Assembly: GCF_000471905.2 (NCBI RefSeq)
Contig: NW_006497735.1
Span: 739,619-803,618 of the forward strand
Source of the DNA: Amborella trichopoda
Lineage: Eukaryota > Streptophyta > Magnoliopsida > Amborellales > Amborellaceae
Length of the DNA stretch: 64,000 nucleotides
Reading direction: 5' to 3'
Within the stretch, counting starts at the first letter, position 1. Every line of letters begins with the position of its first letter. The translations under genes and the position numbers were made by a program. Of this stretch, positions 51,400-63,056 are shown one piece after another. Below the pieces are notes generated by a model. The model had not been told where the DNA came from. It ran no database searches and saw only the letters and a program-made list of their open reading frames with translations.

Positions 51400-52850
51400 C
51401 CCATCCAGATTTTTTCTCTCCTTCGTATTTCTTTCAAACGTGATCCAATAGTGAACAAAAGATATGATTTTTATTAAGCCAAACTGAATCCTCTGTATAA
51501 TGTCATCACGTGATATATATATAGAGTGTAAGTCCAAACATGGGTGGAAAATCAAATTTTGACCTAATTGATGAAAATTAACATTTAATTGACTTAAAGA
51601 AATTCTAAAAAATTGGGGGCAAAATGATATTTTGGCCCCTACACCAACAATCTGTGAAATTTCAAATCAGTCCTTGTAATGATCGTTCATCCGTCCAAGG
51701 ATTTCGTGGCTGATTCGGGGCCTTTCCGACTCTCTCCTTGCCAAAATAATATTGTATTCTTGATAAGTTCGAGAAGACGGTCGTTCTGGAATACATTTCG
51801 AGCCATGGATCAGAGTTTTAGATCATAATCATGACGTGGTAAAAACATGAGAAAACGTGCAACTTTAGATTTAGGATTCACCCCGTTTCTTAGTGTTCTT
51901 CGCTGTAGCATGATGACCAAGTTGCCACGATCATTCTGCAAAATGAATGGCTCAATTTGATGCCTGGATGACCGCTTTCCAAATTGGAAAACTTTAGTTG
52001 AAATCTAGATTCCGGTGGTCGGAATTTGCCACTGTTCATCCCTGATTTCTAAGGAATTTGACCATCCATCACGTGTGAGGTTTTACAAGAAGGAAGCTCC
52101 CGACCTTGTGGTCGTAACGAGTTCTATTTTATGATGATTCGATCCACAAGCGCTGTGATGCAGGCGTTCGATCAAGGGGACGTGTTGCTGAAAATTTCAT
52201 GTTGCTTTTGGAACTTTCCGGCGAACTTGTCTCTTCTATTTCTCTCGACTCAGGCCGTGCCATCGTGCGTGCCACATATCAAATCGACCGGGTCAATGAG
52301 ACAAACATGCTCTCAAAATTTGGGCTCCATCTGACCAGGGATGAGGAAGGTACGGCCATGTGAAGTTTGCTGCCAAAACTGAGAACCACAGTTTCTATTA
52401 ATGGAAATTTGTTCACCGAGGTTGCACCGTAATAGTGTATAAACTATCCATTTTGGGTAATGTGACGATAACTTGCTCTAGAGGCATCTGAATGTGTCGA
52501 AAATTGATACCCCGGGATTTTTTGACATTCTGAATCCAATGACGATGATTTGGAGACCATTTGACACTCTGATAATGGTGTTGTAGTTCAATGTCCATTT
52601 CAGCATGATGGAAGCAAAATTTCCCGAAATTGTTTTGTTGTATGCACTGCTTTAACTCGTCTGATTGTGACGAAACTTGGCAGGTGTTCTTAGGAGACCC
52701 TAAGGCACAATCTTGAACCTTCTTGGGCCATTCTGAGACTTTTGAAAATCTCACTTCTATATTAAGTCTTATTATCCTACAGCTTCCGTAGTTCACAAGC
52801 ATTTTGGTACCTGCGGACCTAGGTCGCAAAATGCTTTTTCCTTATTAAAA
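51400..52850 (-). mobile_element. LTR-like sequence, probably from a Ty3/gypsy-type element
   Basis: Read on the minus strand, it resembles 60540-61200: shared translated words HCIQNV/HWIQNV and LYTI, and shared DNA near GGATCATCATAGAAAA / GGATCGAATCATCATAAAA. A TATA-like CTATATATATATCACG lies near 51525-51510, placed as in an LTR. No pol domain is attached. Borders are uncertain; the minus-strand frame 52413-52829 is not a gene. Confidence 0.5.
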
Positions 52851-52854
52851 GCAT

Positions 52855-53212
52855 AGTACAAATAAGGTTGACACCTTAAATAGTAGAATTAAAGTGCACC
52901 TCAAAAATATATCGGGAAAGGCTATTTTGATGTTGGAAAATCATCATCTCTGCCTCTAAATTTATGGATATAGAGAGAAAAAAAAAAGATTTTAAGTCCC
53001 AAATATATTACATCTTGCAACGCGTTATCTAAACCATCCATTTTCAAGATGTTCATGCATTTATAAATCAGCTTGATTTGAATCATTTTTGGAGTTTAAA
53101 ATTTTATAATTAGAGATCATCCTAAAAATTTTCGATACCGAAATGTATGTTATGATAAAATTTGGAGGTGCACCTTTGACTGTTTAAATTTTTATACAAA
53201 CCTCACCGATAT
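52855..53212 (+). mobile_element. MITE related to family M1 (subfamily M1b)
   Basis: It is colinear with 19970-20350: AATAAGGTTGACACCTTAAA at the left, 'ttttgatgttggaaaat', AAAATTTTATAATTAGAGAT, and ATGATAAAATTTGGAG at the right, ending TTTTTATACAAACCTCACC. Confidence 0.6.
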
Positions 53213-54806
53213 TATAATACTAGGTAATTATGGATCACAATAAAGGGGTGTGCTTTCCATCCTAATTTAATTTTGCACTAAATGTGATAAGAGTGCGCAC
53301 CCCACTTTCCTTCTTCAGGACAGCATTCAATCAGGCTCCACACATGGTCTATTTCTCCTTTTGAGAAGTTATAGACGTATGAAAGCCATACCATTGTGTA
53401 AATTGGGAGCACCGACAAACTCAAGCCATGTTTCTTGTATGGTTGCAAATGAAAATGAATTTGGAATTTTCTTATTTAAAAATGCAGATCGTGCCTGCTT
53501 GATTTTCATGAATTGCACCTGGATCAAATTGTCATGATAGTTCAGCTCTAATCTCCCTTATTAGCTATTGCCTAATAGTGGGCAATGGGCACAAAATATA
53601 TACTTCCAAAACATTTTATGGAACTGTCAGTAATGGGTATTTTGCTAATAATTTGATAAAGAAGAATCACTCTCCATTGACCTCGATTCCTTCCTCCTCT
53701 AGAGCTATCCTGGTTTAGACCATAGTGAGCAACTCGGGGAATGCTTTAAAACCATTGAACTATGTCCTTACTTAGTATCAATTTTTATATCCTTACCATG
53801 TTGTTACGGCACAAAACATATGATAGATTTATTGCAAGCATACAATAAGACCACAACGGTGTATGCAGATGTTGCAAGCATATTGAAGTACGGAATTATT
53901 TTTTATTTGTTGGAAGCATAGCCCAAGGTATGGGATTATCTTTGGAAGTAAGAAACAAATATGATTTTCAATATAGGATTGCACTTCACAGAAACACATG
54001 AACCCAAAAATGAATAATAGTAATTCATCTAAATTGCTATGTTATATATAATAATAAAATGGAAAAATTGAAACAAAGGAATTAAACAGACTTCTGTGGC
54101 AACGGAATGCTTAAGCAAATCCACATATTTGAAGCTCACCCTGAATTCCTTACTACTTAAATTTTAGTTGTGCTCTCACTTGCTATTTATAACGACTCTC
54201 TGTACTTAGAAGAAAATTAGATTTTTCATCGAACGATATATAGTGGTTTTGATGGATCATTTTTTTGGAGAATATTTTGCATTTCCTCTTTAGGGCACAT
54301 GTTAGGAAAAAGTTTTTATCAAAATTTTTGTTAAATCAAGATTCCTAAATTACTTCCACTTTTAATATGCTTATCTCTAACCTAATTCAAAGATATTAAA
54401 TCAACGAAATGATAAAGGTGTAGGAAAGAAATTTTTTAAAATAATTATTTTGAAAAATATAAAATGCGGACTTATATTATTTCCATTAAAAAAACACAAA
54501 TTTTAAATATCATTTAAAAGAATCTAAGTTCTTCGTGGATTTCAAAAGATCATAGATGTTTTTAAAAAATTATGTTTTAAACAGAGCTCAAACAAGATGG
54601 ATGCCTTACGAACCCAATTCAAGACTTTCACACTATTTTGTCTCATCCTTTACCCCAAGAAGAAAAATGAGGAAAACATGAAGAAAGGGAGACTCGGACC
54701 CGCTTGTTTGAATCACTGACAATTCGGGAAGATTCTACTGTGACAATGACAAATGATAAGGCGAATATTTTGGTTTATTGCAACCAAAGCCGAGCCCCAA
54801 ACTAAA
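53213..54806. other. Intergenic, nothing recognised
   Basis: No frames of note, no tandem repeats and no element ends that I can identify. Confidence 0.6.
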
Positions 54807-55202
54807 GGGAAAAGTTTATATAGAGTCGAGGCTCTAAACAATCAAATGTGAGCCTACCTCAAAAATTTCATTAGAAGAAGTTGTTTTGATACCCAAATAT
54901 TCTCGAAATGATCATCTCGACATCAAGATACATGGACATGAGAAAAAAATAATTTTTGAAGTTTTGAAAATAGTGTACTTTGTAACACATTTTTGGACCG
55001 TCAAATTTCAATATTTTCAAGTTTTCATAGACCTGTCAATCTACAATAGTTTTGAAGCTTTGAACTTTATAAATAAAGATGAAAATATATTTTAAAGCCA
55101 TCACTAAGGTTTTTCAGTATTGAAACCACATTTCTCGATACTATTTGAAGGTAAGCTCTAATTTGATTGTTTAGAGCCTAGGCTCTATACAAACCGCACC
55201 CC
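54807..55202 (+). mobile_element. MULE-like MITE, family M1 (best ends, target duplication)
   Basis: The left end GGGAAAAGTTTATATAGAG and the inverse of the right end, GGGTGCGGTTTGTATAGAG, align over 19 bp with five mismatches. Both flanks carry CCCCAAACTAAA (54795-54806 and 55199-55210). If the element ends in GGG...CCC, the target duplication is the 9-bp CAAACTAAA, as for Mutator-like elements. It is non-coding. Confidence 0.85.
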
Positions 55203-56228
55203 AAACTAAATCCATTAAACTTTGTACAAAACATCTCAAATTTTCAGTGAGGTACAATTTGATCTACTATTACCGAACACCAAGCCCCAAGTTCAAAGCA
55301 TTGAATCCACCAAAATTTTGGCAAAAGAAAACATCCCAGAGTTACGGTGAAGTAGAGGCATGGCCTGCAATCCTTCATCTCTCTCTCCCTTCCACAGAAA
55401 CCCAAGAATCAGTTCAGGCATGATCTTCAAATCCTGCATTTTCTTCTTTTCCATGGAAACCATTTAACTGCTTCCAGGAAAGGGCTCAAAATTCACCATT
55501 AACTTTTCATGTACGAAAAATACGAGCGTAGGACCTCATTTTATTCGATTTGAAAATGCCTCCAAACCATGGTTTGGGATGGAATTCCAATGCACTCTTA
55601 GCAATTTAACTCGAAATAGACACGAGCAATGTAATGCCTCAAGTTTGATTCCTACCACTGAACTAATTATAAAGCTATTTGACGCTATTTGACTCATCAA
55701 TACATAATGAAGCTATTTGACGTTTCCTTCCATCTTTTGAAAGCATTGGCATCTTATGCCATGCCTATATGTGTTTTTATGGTACCCTTTTTACTTAATA
55801 ATAGTTGATGAATACTTCTTGTTAACTCAATTGGTGAACCTTTTTATGCGTTTCCAAAACCTTTTCCAAACTTTTATGCATGTCATTGGTTCTTGTTAAC
55901 TCAATTGGTGAACCTTTTTATGCGTTTCCTCTACCTTTTCCAAACTTTACTTTTTCCAAACTTCTCCTGCATCGTTTTTATACATATATTTGATCATAAA
56001 GCTTAAGAATAGAACAAATAGTTCAAATGAATGACCCGGGTCTTATTTTTTTTTTGGGTGAGTCAGTGGAGAGAGAGCCTCTACCCTTCGTAAGAATTGA
56101 GCTTAGGACGTTGCGTTGCACATCGTCAAGCAGTAACCAATTAAGCCCGGGCTATTTTCCCAAAAAACTCTCCTTTCCTAAGACTTGAAGAATCAACAAA
56201 ACTGCATGGCATCTTAGAGTGCTGCAAT
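55203..56228. other. Intergenic with a local duplication
   Basis: A duplication with a period near 81 bp at about 55808-55930 (TTCTTGTTAACTCAATTGGT twice) and a SINE head at 56056-56155. No gene is seen. Confidence 0.6.
56056..56155 (-). mobile_element. tRNA-derived SINE head, family S1
   Basis: Near copy of 18145-18245: on the minus strand GGGCTTAATTGGTTACTG is followed by TAAGCTCAATTCTTACG, with the same downstream CTCTCCACTGACTCACCC. Confidence 0.6.
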
Positions 56229-56473
56229 TCATTTGGAATATCGTTGACGCAAGAAAAGGAACACTGTTGTGGCGGCTGCAATCAAATATGGAAAGACCGT
56301 CCATATGCCCTGAATAAATATTAATTAGTATGGAAACATTTTAGAGTTTGACAGTGCATATAGAACAATTGCAAAAGAAAGAGAATCAAAGGTGGGCTTG
56401 CTCATACCACAGCTGTAGCAACACTGGTAAGGGCCACAACTGGCCGCTCTCTCAAAAAGAATCCAATCCCGAA
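56229..56473 (-). CDS. C-terminal exons of a small membrane protein, family unknown
   Basis: Two adjacent exons fit on the minus strand. 56473-56408 encodes FGIGFFLRERPVVALTSVAT then AV, after GCGACAG and before GTATGA. 56309-56229 encodes GIWTVFPYLIAAATTVFLF, then LRQRYSK and TGA, after TTCAG. Both are strongly hydrophobic, predicting at least two membrane spans with a short basic cytosolic tail. Good splice sites, joint phase and a clean stop argue for a real gene. The N-terminal part must lie at higher coordinates; the frame at 58108-57899 is a candidate first exon, but I could not find linking exons. I do not recognise the family. Confidence 0.5.
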
Positions 56474-57114
56474 CTGTCGCAAGAATAACATTTTTATGAG
56501 TGATAATCAGAACTGAACATAATGAGCATCTGAAAGTGGAGATGATCATGGAATCGAGATAAATGAACAAGGGCACAGTTGAAGAGATACGATCAGACAT
56601 AGTGGTTCAATGGAAAACATATCCATGAAACAAGGCAGTGCCATTGTATGACCTGGATGGGAAGAGTTATTAAACCACCACAGCAAACTCCAGCAAAAAA
56701 ACACTCAGAAGATATCCCCTGCATCACCATTCACAACATAAAGCAAGAATTGTAATTATCATATATTCATATTTTCTTAACATGTTCAGGCAAACATCGA
56801 TTTGAAGAAAAATCTAGCAATTATGCTGAGTCAAAAGTAAATGACTTTTTTTGGTGAGTAAATGTATATGACTAAGCCAACACTTTTTTAAAGCAAAGAC
56901 TAAAAAATCTGGGAAATGTCTAGAAGAAACCTAGAAATATATTGTCATAGGAAATATTTTACTGGCGTAATGTATTAATATATATGTTCAGAAGAAATCT
57001 GGGAAATGCATTATTACTATTTTGGCTAAAAAATATTGTGTTAATTTTATCGGGGCAGTAAGGTGGTTGTTTGACATCTTAAAAGTTTATACCTTCTCTC
57101 GCTGGCCATAAACT

Positions 57115-57345
57115 CTCAATTTTATAGGCACTCATCCATAAATTTTCTCTCTTCCAACCAATTTCTCTCTAAAATCTGCAGGAGCATAAACTCTCAAATT
57201 TAAGCACTCATCATCAAATTTTCTCTATTCCAACCAATTTCTCTCTCTAAAATCTGCAGGACCATAAACTCTCAAATTTACAGGCACTCATCCTCAAATT
57301 TTCTCTTGTCCAACCAATTTCTCTCTCTAAAATCTCCAGGAACCC
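57115..57345 (+). repeat. Tandem repeat of about 75 bp, three units
   Basis: The unit CATAAACTCTCAAATTTACA, GGCACTCATCC, TTTTCTCT.TCCAACCAATT and CTCTCTAAAATCTGCAGGA is present three times with small differences. A frame on each strand through it is incidental. Confidence 0.85.
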
Positions 57346-57898
57346 ATCATCAGAATCCCCTCTCTGACCATAACCCATTGTCTCTCTCTCAATTTTACAG
57401 TACTCATCTTCATAATCTTCTCTCTGGAACAGTGGCGAAGAAGAATTACCCCAACCTTCTCCAATCGCCCAATTTCATTGGACATAATGAAATCACCTGT
57501 GAGCCTACGCATTGGCATCACCTACACTTGATTGAGCATCCAAAAATGGCTCGACAATGGCTACAATATTTGCCTTGCAACTAACCAAATCCAGCAACAA
57601 CATTTGCCCTGCAACCTGTGAATAATCAGAGTTTCTTCGTGGTTCCATGGACCGGGGAGTTTTCTAGGGCGAGGGGGTTTTCTAGGCCGGAGTATGGAGT
57701 ATCCGTTAAAGCAGCAGTCATATGGAGAAGACCATAGCTTCTTTGCAGCTATCCTTCATTAAATCCCATAAACTTAGCTTCTTTAAAACCCAACTAAAGG
57801 CCCCTAACCGCCATCAAAACGCTAAACCAACAAAACCCATCTCCAAAAGGTCTTACATCAAAACTCCCCCAAAAGAAGAGCTCACCCTTACGATCCCT

Positions 57899-58108
57899 CT
57901 AGGACTCAGATGATGGATCCCTCCTAAACTTCTTCGTGGAATGCAAGGCCCGAGCAAGGAGTTCCGCGACATGTTGTTGAGACTCAAGAACCATCTCTTC
58001 GTGGGTCCATGGACCAGGAGGTTTTCTAGGGCAAGGAGTGAGAGAGGGCTCCAGCTCTGTGTCTCCTTCGGGTAACGAGGAGGAGGAGGTGGGAGTCGCG
58101 AGAGCCAT
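57899..58108 (-). CDS. Candidate first exon, possibly of the membrane-protein gene
   Basis: A 69-codon frame starts MALATPTSSSSLPEGDTELE and continues PWTHEEMVLESQQHVAELLA, a soluble, partly helical, acidic N-terminus. It ends at an in-frame TAG unless spliced earlier, and no strong donor is visible. Part of it (the PRKPPGPWTHEE segment) is present again at about 57630-57675 on the same strand as PRKLPGPWNHEE, showing local duplication. A plus-strand frame (57722-57913) between the copies has no supporting evidence. Confidence 0.33.
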   Translation of the reverse strand: MALATPTSSSSLPEGDTELEPSLTPCPRKPPGPWTHEEMVLESQQHVAELLARALHSTKKFRRDPSSES

Positions 58109-58899
58109 GGGCAGAGAGAGAAGATGGAGACAAGGGTCGGGTACAGAGAGAAGAGGGAGAGTATGGTTGGGTAGAGAGAGAAAGAGGGAGGCGAGCTTTC
58201 TTTTTATTTGAGGATGCGTGCATAATGGATTACTTAACAGGCGCGTAATAGATTTTTTAGTCCCTCCCTACTCGTAATGAGTTTCATAAATTTTTTTTAA
58301 ATATCAGATAATTTATTTTTTATTTTTACTTTTTTGTAATTTGTTTTCAATTAATAGATTTTCAAGTACCCAAACGACCCTAAGCGAGAAGATTCTAAAA
58401 TGCTTCATGTTGCATTCATTGCTCAATGCTAGTTTTGATTGTTTTCGTGTCGTACTTAATAGTTCATAAAAGAAATAACAAATTGAGAAAAGGCAATTCT
58501 CAAGCATTATTAGATATCTAAATGAAATCACAAACTTGGATCTACAAGAAATCCACACTAAAATTGAGAACCTAGAAGCAGCAACATGCAACCATGGGAC
58601 GGTCTTGACACATTGAGACAGAGAGAACGTAGAGAGCAGAGGTAGGAGACGTGGTTGTGACTCAGGAAGGGATCATGGTAGAGGTGATGGAGGCAACCAT
58701 CATGTAACTCAAAAGCATACGCATTGTGCGTAATTAGTGTTGGGATAAGATTGGCAAGCCTTTTAGGGAAAATCAAGTTACTTACACCTCTGAGGGCAAT
58801 GATGTCTATCTAAATGGGCCTAATCATCACCTATAGTCACATCCTGCAAACAGCTGCCTTGTGCTTATAAGAGAAGAATATAATAAATTTGTTGAACAA
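58109..58899. other. Intergenic before the copia element
   Basis: Purine- and pyrimidine-rich stretches (58100-58200) may be 5' flank of the minus-strand candidate gene. Short frames at 58313-58776 have no support. The copia 5' LTR and gag are not recognised here. Confidence 0.5.
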
Positions 58900-58931
58900 G
58901 TACATTAGCCTACTGCCCATCCTTCTACTTC

Positions 58932-59015
58932 CACAGCCATCCTTGCTCAGGTAATTTTATTCCTCATGCATCTCACAGCCATTCTTGCTCAGGTAATTTT
59001 ATGCCTCATGCATCT
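58932..59015 (+). repeat. 42-bp tandem duplication inside copia
   Basis: CACAGCCATCCTTGCTCAGG onward repeats at 58932 and 58974 with two or three differences. Confidence 0.85.
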
Positions 59016-60509
59016 CAGAGACCTACTCCTTGGGTTACTGACTCAAGAGCTTCTGACTACATGACTAGCTAGTCCCCTATTGTTGTATCTCTAGATAAGT
59101 GTATTTCTTATTTCTCTGTTACTTTGGCTGATCAATCGTTGTCTAGTGTGTCCAGACAACGTATAAGTATGCTTTCTCTGTCTTTTGTGCTAATGCTTCA
59201 AAATTTCCTCTCAATTTATTGTTTGTAAGCAAATTAACTAAATCTCTTCATTGCTCTATAACTTCTTACCCCTCTTCTTGTATCTTTCAAGATCAAAGGA
59301 CGAGGAGGATGATTGGTGACGGGCATGAGTCCGGTGGTCTACATATTTGGATGATAATCTGATTGGTGTTGCACTCCACTCTGCTGCCTCTCCCTTCTTA
59401 TGGCATTGCGGGTAGGTCCATCCTTCTCTCAATAACTTGAAGTTGTTAGTCCCTTCATTAGAGTCTATATCTGCTTCAAAATGTGAAGCTTGCCAGAGGT
59501 GAGCATCATAGGGTATCATTTCGTCTTATAACTGCTAAACATAAACCTATTCCATTTACAATTGATCATTCTAATACCTGGGGTCCTACAAGAATACAAA
59601 GTTTGCCTGGCCATAAATAATTTGTGACTATCATAGATGATCATACACGAATGACATGGTTGTATTTAATAAAACAAAGATATAACATTTTCTTCATTTT
59701 TAACTTGTTTCATAATGAGATGCAATCTCAATTCAATAAGAACGTGCATTTTACGTTCTAATAACGCTAAAGGGTATCTTTCTAAACAATTTCAAAATCG
59801 TTTGCTCAAAAATGAAATTTTACATCAAGCTTCTTGTGTGCATACTACTCAATAGAATGGGGTTGCTGAAAGAAAAAACCGACATTTATTTGAACCCGCA
59901 CTTAACCATATGCCCTCTTCAGTTTTGAATTGCAAAAACACCACACTCTGTTCTCTTTTCTGATACTCCATTTTTTGTTGTTCCTCCATGAGTGTTTGAG
60001 TGTGTTTGCTTTGTTCACGAGTTGGGTGCTTGTAATGATAAGTTAGATCCTCGAGCTGTCAAGTCTGTTTTATGGTTAGTCACGCATTCAAAAAGGTTAT
60101 TGATGCTATCATCCTGGTTTACAAAAAATAGAAGAATGTGTTGATATTACCTTTTTTAAAAACACCCCATATTTTTCATAAGACGGTTTCATGCTTGATA
60201 TGAATTTCTTTTATCTTGCTCCAGAAGAAGTCTTACAGTCCTCATCTTTTATAGTTCATCCTCCTATTCTTGTTTCACTTCTTCTTCACCTCAATTGCCT
60301 GGACCAGCCAAATCCATTGCTTATAGACATCATACTGCCCTCAAGAGTAGCCATAAAGGTTTACATGACAAGGAAAGTGTATGATCAACACCCTCCACCG
60401 GCTCACCCAACCACTCAATCATCATCTTCGCCTATATGTCTGTTGTACGTCATTTTTTATGTACTTACATCCTTGGTACAAATAAGAAGAGAGCCAATGA
60501 CGACTTGGT

Positions 60510-62690
60510 CCTGCTAGTGCCCAAGGCACCGTCAGACCAAGAGAACACTGCAAAATAAACCTAACACTAGGCAACCTTGGAAAAAGTACTATCATGTCAA
60601 AAAGAGACATTACAACTACAACCCTATGATAAGGGCTTCAAAACAATACCATACTACTACCATTGCATCCAGAACGTCGAAAAACCCTCGAAGACCAAAT
60701 TTGGGCTCAATCGGACCTCCCAGGAACATTTTGGGCCCAAATTACCTAAACGGGTAAAGTTGTACACTATTGTAGTATGGCCTCACCGAACCAGTCCCCA
60801 ATAATGGAGGCTGCGTTCTTCAAATCTCGGGATGATCTGCAAATGCCCACACGTCACTCATTTGGAGTCGGAACAAGCTCAAATTCAGACACAGGCTAGG
60901 TCTCGACGACCCGATCATTTTGACATATGGTACGCGTCGTGAGATGACCCAGAATCAAAGCTTTTCTAGAGAGAAGTTGAGCTCGAAACCATGGAAATCA
61001 GAGCTTTTGAAGAAAGGACATCTCAAATTTCGTGAAGCAATAACTCGAGATCTGTACATCGGATCATCATAGAAAAGGTTAGATAAGACCGTATAACGAA
61101 GGGCTACAAGCTGGCATAACTTTACACTCAATCCAAGGTCAGATAATCACAAATTCCATGGTTGAAGAAAAGGAAGATCGCCCGGTCGCCAAAACCCCTT
61201 TTTCCGACGATCTCCCGAATTCAGAAAGAACTTCAAGCAAGAACCAAAACAGACAAAATTTGGTGTAAAACAATTGTGGTAGTCTCCTCTTTAGTTGCAA
61301 TCAAAATAAAGACTCGAAACACCATGGATTGCATTGCATTAATGGCCAAAGTTCACGATCTAGCAGGATTTCTATCTCTCGGGAAGAAGTCCGTCTCAAG
61401 ACGACTTCTGTCTGAATTTGATGGATCGGGAAGAAGTCCATCTCGGGAAGAAGTCCGTCTCAAGACTACGATGATGGATCGTCTGAATCACCGCCATAAG
61501 CATCCAAAAAAGCCTCCAAGATCTGGCAATGACGAAAGGCCCCTCAGAGAGGGATGGTTTCATCATTAGCACAAAAGGTTTAAGGGGCATTTTGATCATT
61601 ATTCCTAAATTTGGGATTTTATTGTAATTTTTTTTAATTGTTATTAGGCTTAGTTTTGAGCATCCATCCTTGTTCGGTGGGTCCTCTATATAAACAAGCT
61701 TTGGTCAATTGTGAAAGGGCTCGATCATTCATTAACGAAATAGAGGTATTAAGCTTGTTTCCACTTGTCTTTTGCTTCTAACCCTTAGATCCAGCATCAA
61801 GGAGAGAGAAAACCTTCATAGACAAACTACCCCTGGCCCACCCTAATCGCACGGCTCCATTCTCTCTCTCTCTCTTCTTTCTTTCTTCTCTATCTTCACT
61901 TGTGCTCGCCCCTCGCAGTAACCTAGGCCCGCAACAAACATGTAGTCCCGTCTCTTTCCCCTTGCATCTCGAGCGTAAACGCAGCAAACCTGCGGCTCTG
62001 CATAACATCTCGCTATCCGACATTCGCTCGACTCAATACCTTTTAGAGTCAGCCTAAGAGTTCCAACCTTCGGACCATCGCTCTGACTTCCTCTCCGTAC
62101 AGTTGAGTTGAGTTGTGAGAGACGCATATGCTCTCTCCCTCAATCACTCAGGAGGAGTCTTCCAAAGCCAATAGTCAAGATAGTTCTAACCCTTCGGTTG
62201 CCCTGATTGCCCGAGCGCATAGTGTTTGCGCGGATAGGGGGATTCTCGCCATCTTTCTCCCTTATCCCTTCTTTTTGCCTGCCAGCCCTCGTTCGAGTGA
62301 GCCACTATAGAGGAGTACAATTGAATCCACATTACAGTTTTCAGCACAAGAGAACGAAGCGACGTGCTAAAAGCCTGAAAAGAGTCTGTGTCCAAACCGC
62401 GCTGGCAGACAGCCGGAGGGATTCATAGCTGTTCTAAGAGGGAGAACTGCCCAGGTGTGTCCCCGAACCCCAAACAACGAGGTAAGAGTCTAAACGCGCC
62501 CACGTCGTAAAAACTCTCTTTGTTGGTTTCTATCTGGCATGGAGAGCACACGTGCACACACTCACCGATGTGCAGCAAGAGCGGACCCTCCACGGTTGTT
62601 TGAGAGGATTTTCTCCCGTCATTCGTGCGAGAAAAAATCAGGCCCCGACCAATGTCTACTTCTTGCTTCTAACTCACATATTGTGTCCAG
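60510..62690 (+). mobile_element. LTR-like insertion within the copia element
   Basis: Copia coding text stops near 60500 and resumes near 62710. The sequence between is G+C-richer, with LTR features: CTCTATATAAAC (TATA) at 61684, text related to the minus-strand sequence at 51400-52850, and a long transcribed-leader-like stretch. An internal duplication lies near 61379-61475 (CGGGAAGAAGTCCGTCTCAA twice). It is best explained as a solo LTR, or an LTR plus leader, of a Ty3/gypsy-type element inserted into copia. Exact ends and target duplication were not resolved, so a rearrangement is possible. Frames inside (61162-61569, 61778-62127, 62128-62428) are not genes. Confidence 0.5.
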
Positions 62691-62962
62691 AGATGATAGT
62701 GCTCATATTTCCATGTGTGTACTCAATAACCCATTGCTCATTTTGTTACCTTTCCAAATTTGTTCCTGTCATATCAAAGTTTTGCTTTAGATCTTTCATC
62801 TATTTCGATCCCTGAATCTTATCAAGAAGCATTTTCTCATCCTGAGTGGAAGAAACCAATGGAAGAGAAAATGAATACACTTGACTTGAATGATATATTG
62901 GAGCTCGCGGATTTTACCAGCTGGAAAAAGAATTGTAGGGTGTCGCTGGGTTTATGCAGTCA

Positions 62963-63056
62963 AATATCAGCCAGATGGCAGCATCGAGAGAATAAATACC
63001 AGGCTGGTTAATATCAGCCAGATGGCACCATCGAGAGAATAAATACCAGGCTGGTT
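62963..63056 (+). repeat. 47-bp tandem duplication inside copia reverse transcriptase
   Basis: AATATCAGCCAGATGGCAGC onward is repeated at 62963-63009 and 63010-63056 with one difference. It duplicates the QPDGSIER-coding stretch and shifts the frame. Confidence 0.92.

Noticed and set aside
52413-52829. 138-codon minus-strand frame
   Set aside because: Shared with the LTR-like block at 60.6 kb, so it is repeat sequence that happens to be open.
61162-61569. 135-codon plus-strand frame
   Set aside because: Lies in LTR-like sequence and includes an internal duplication; no domain.
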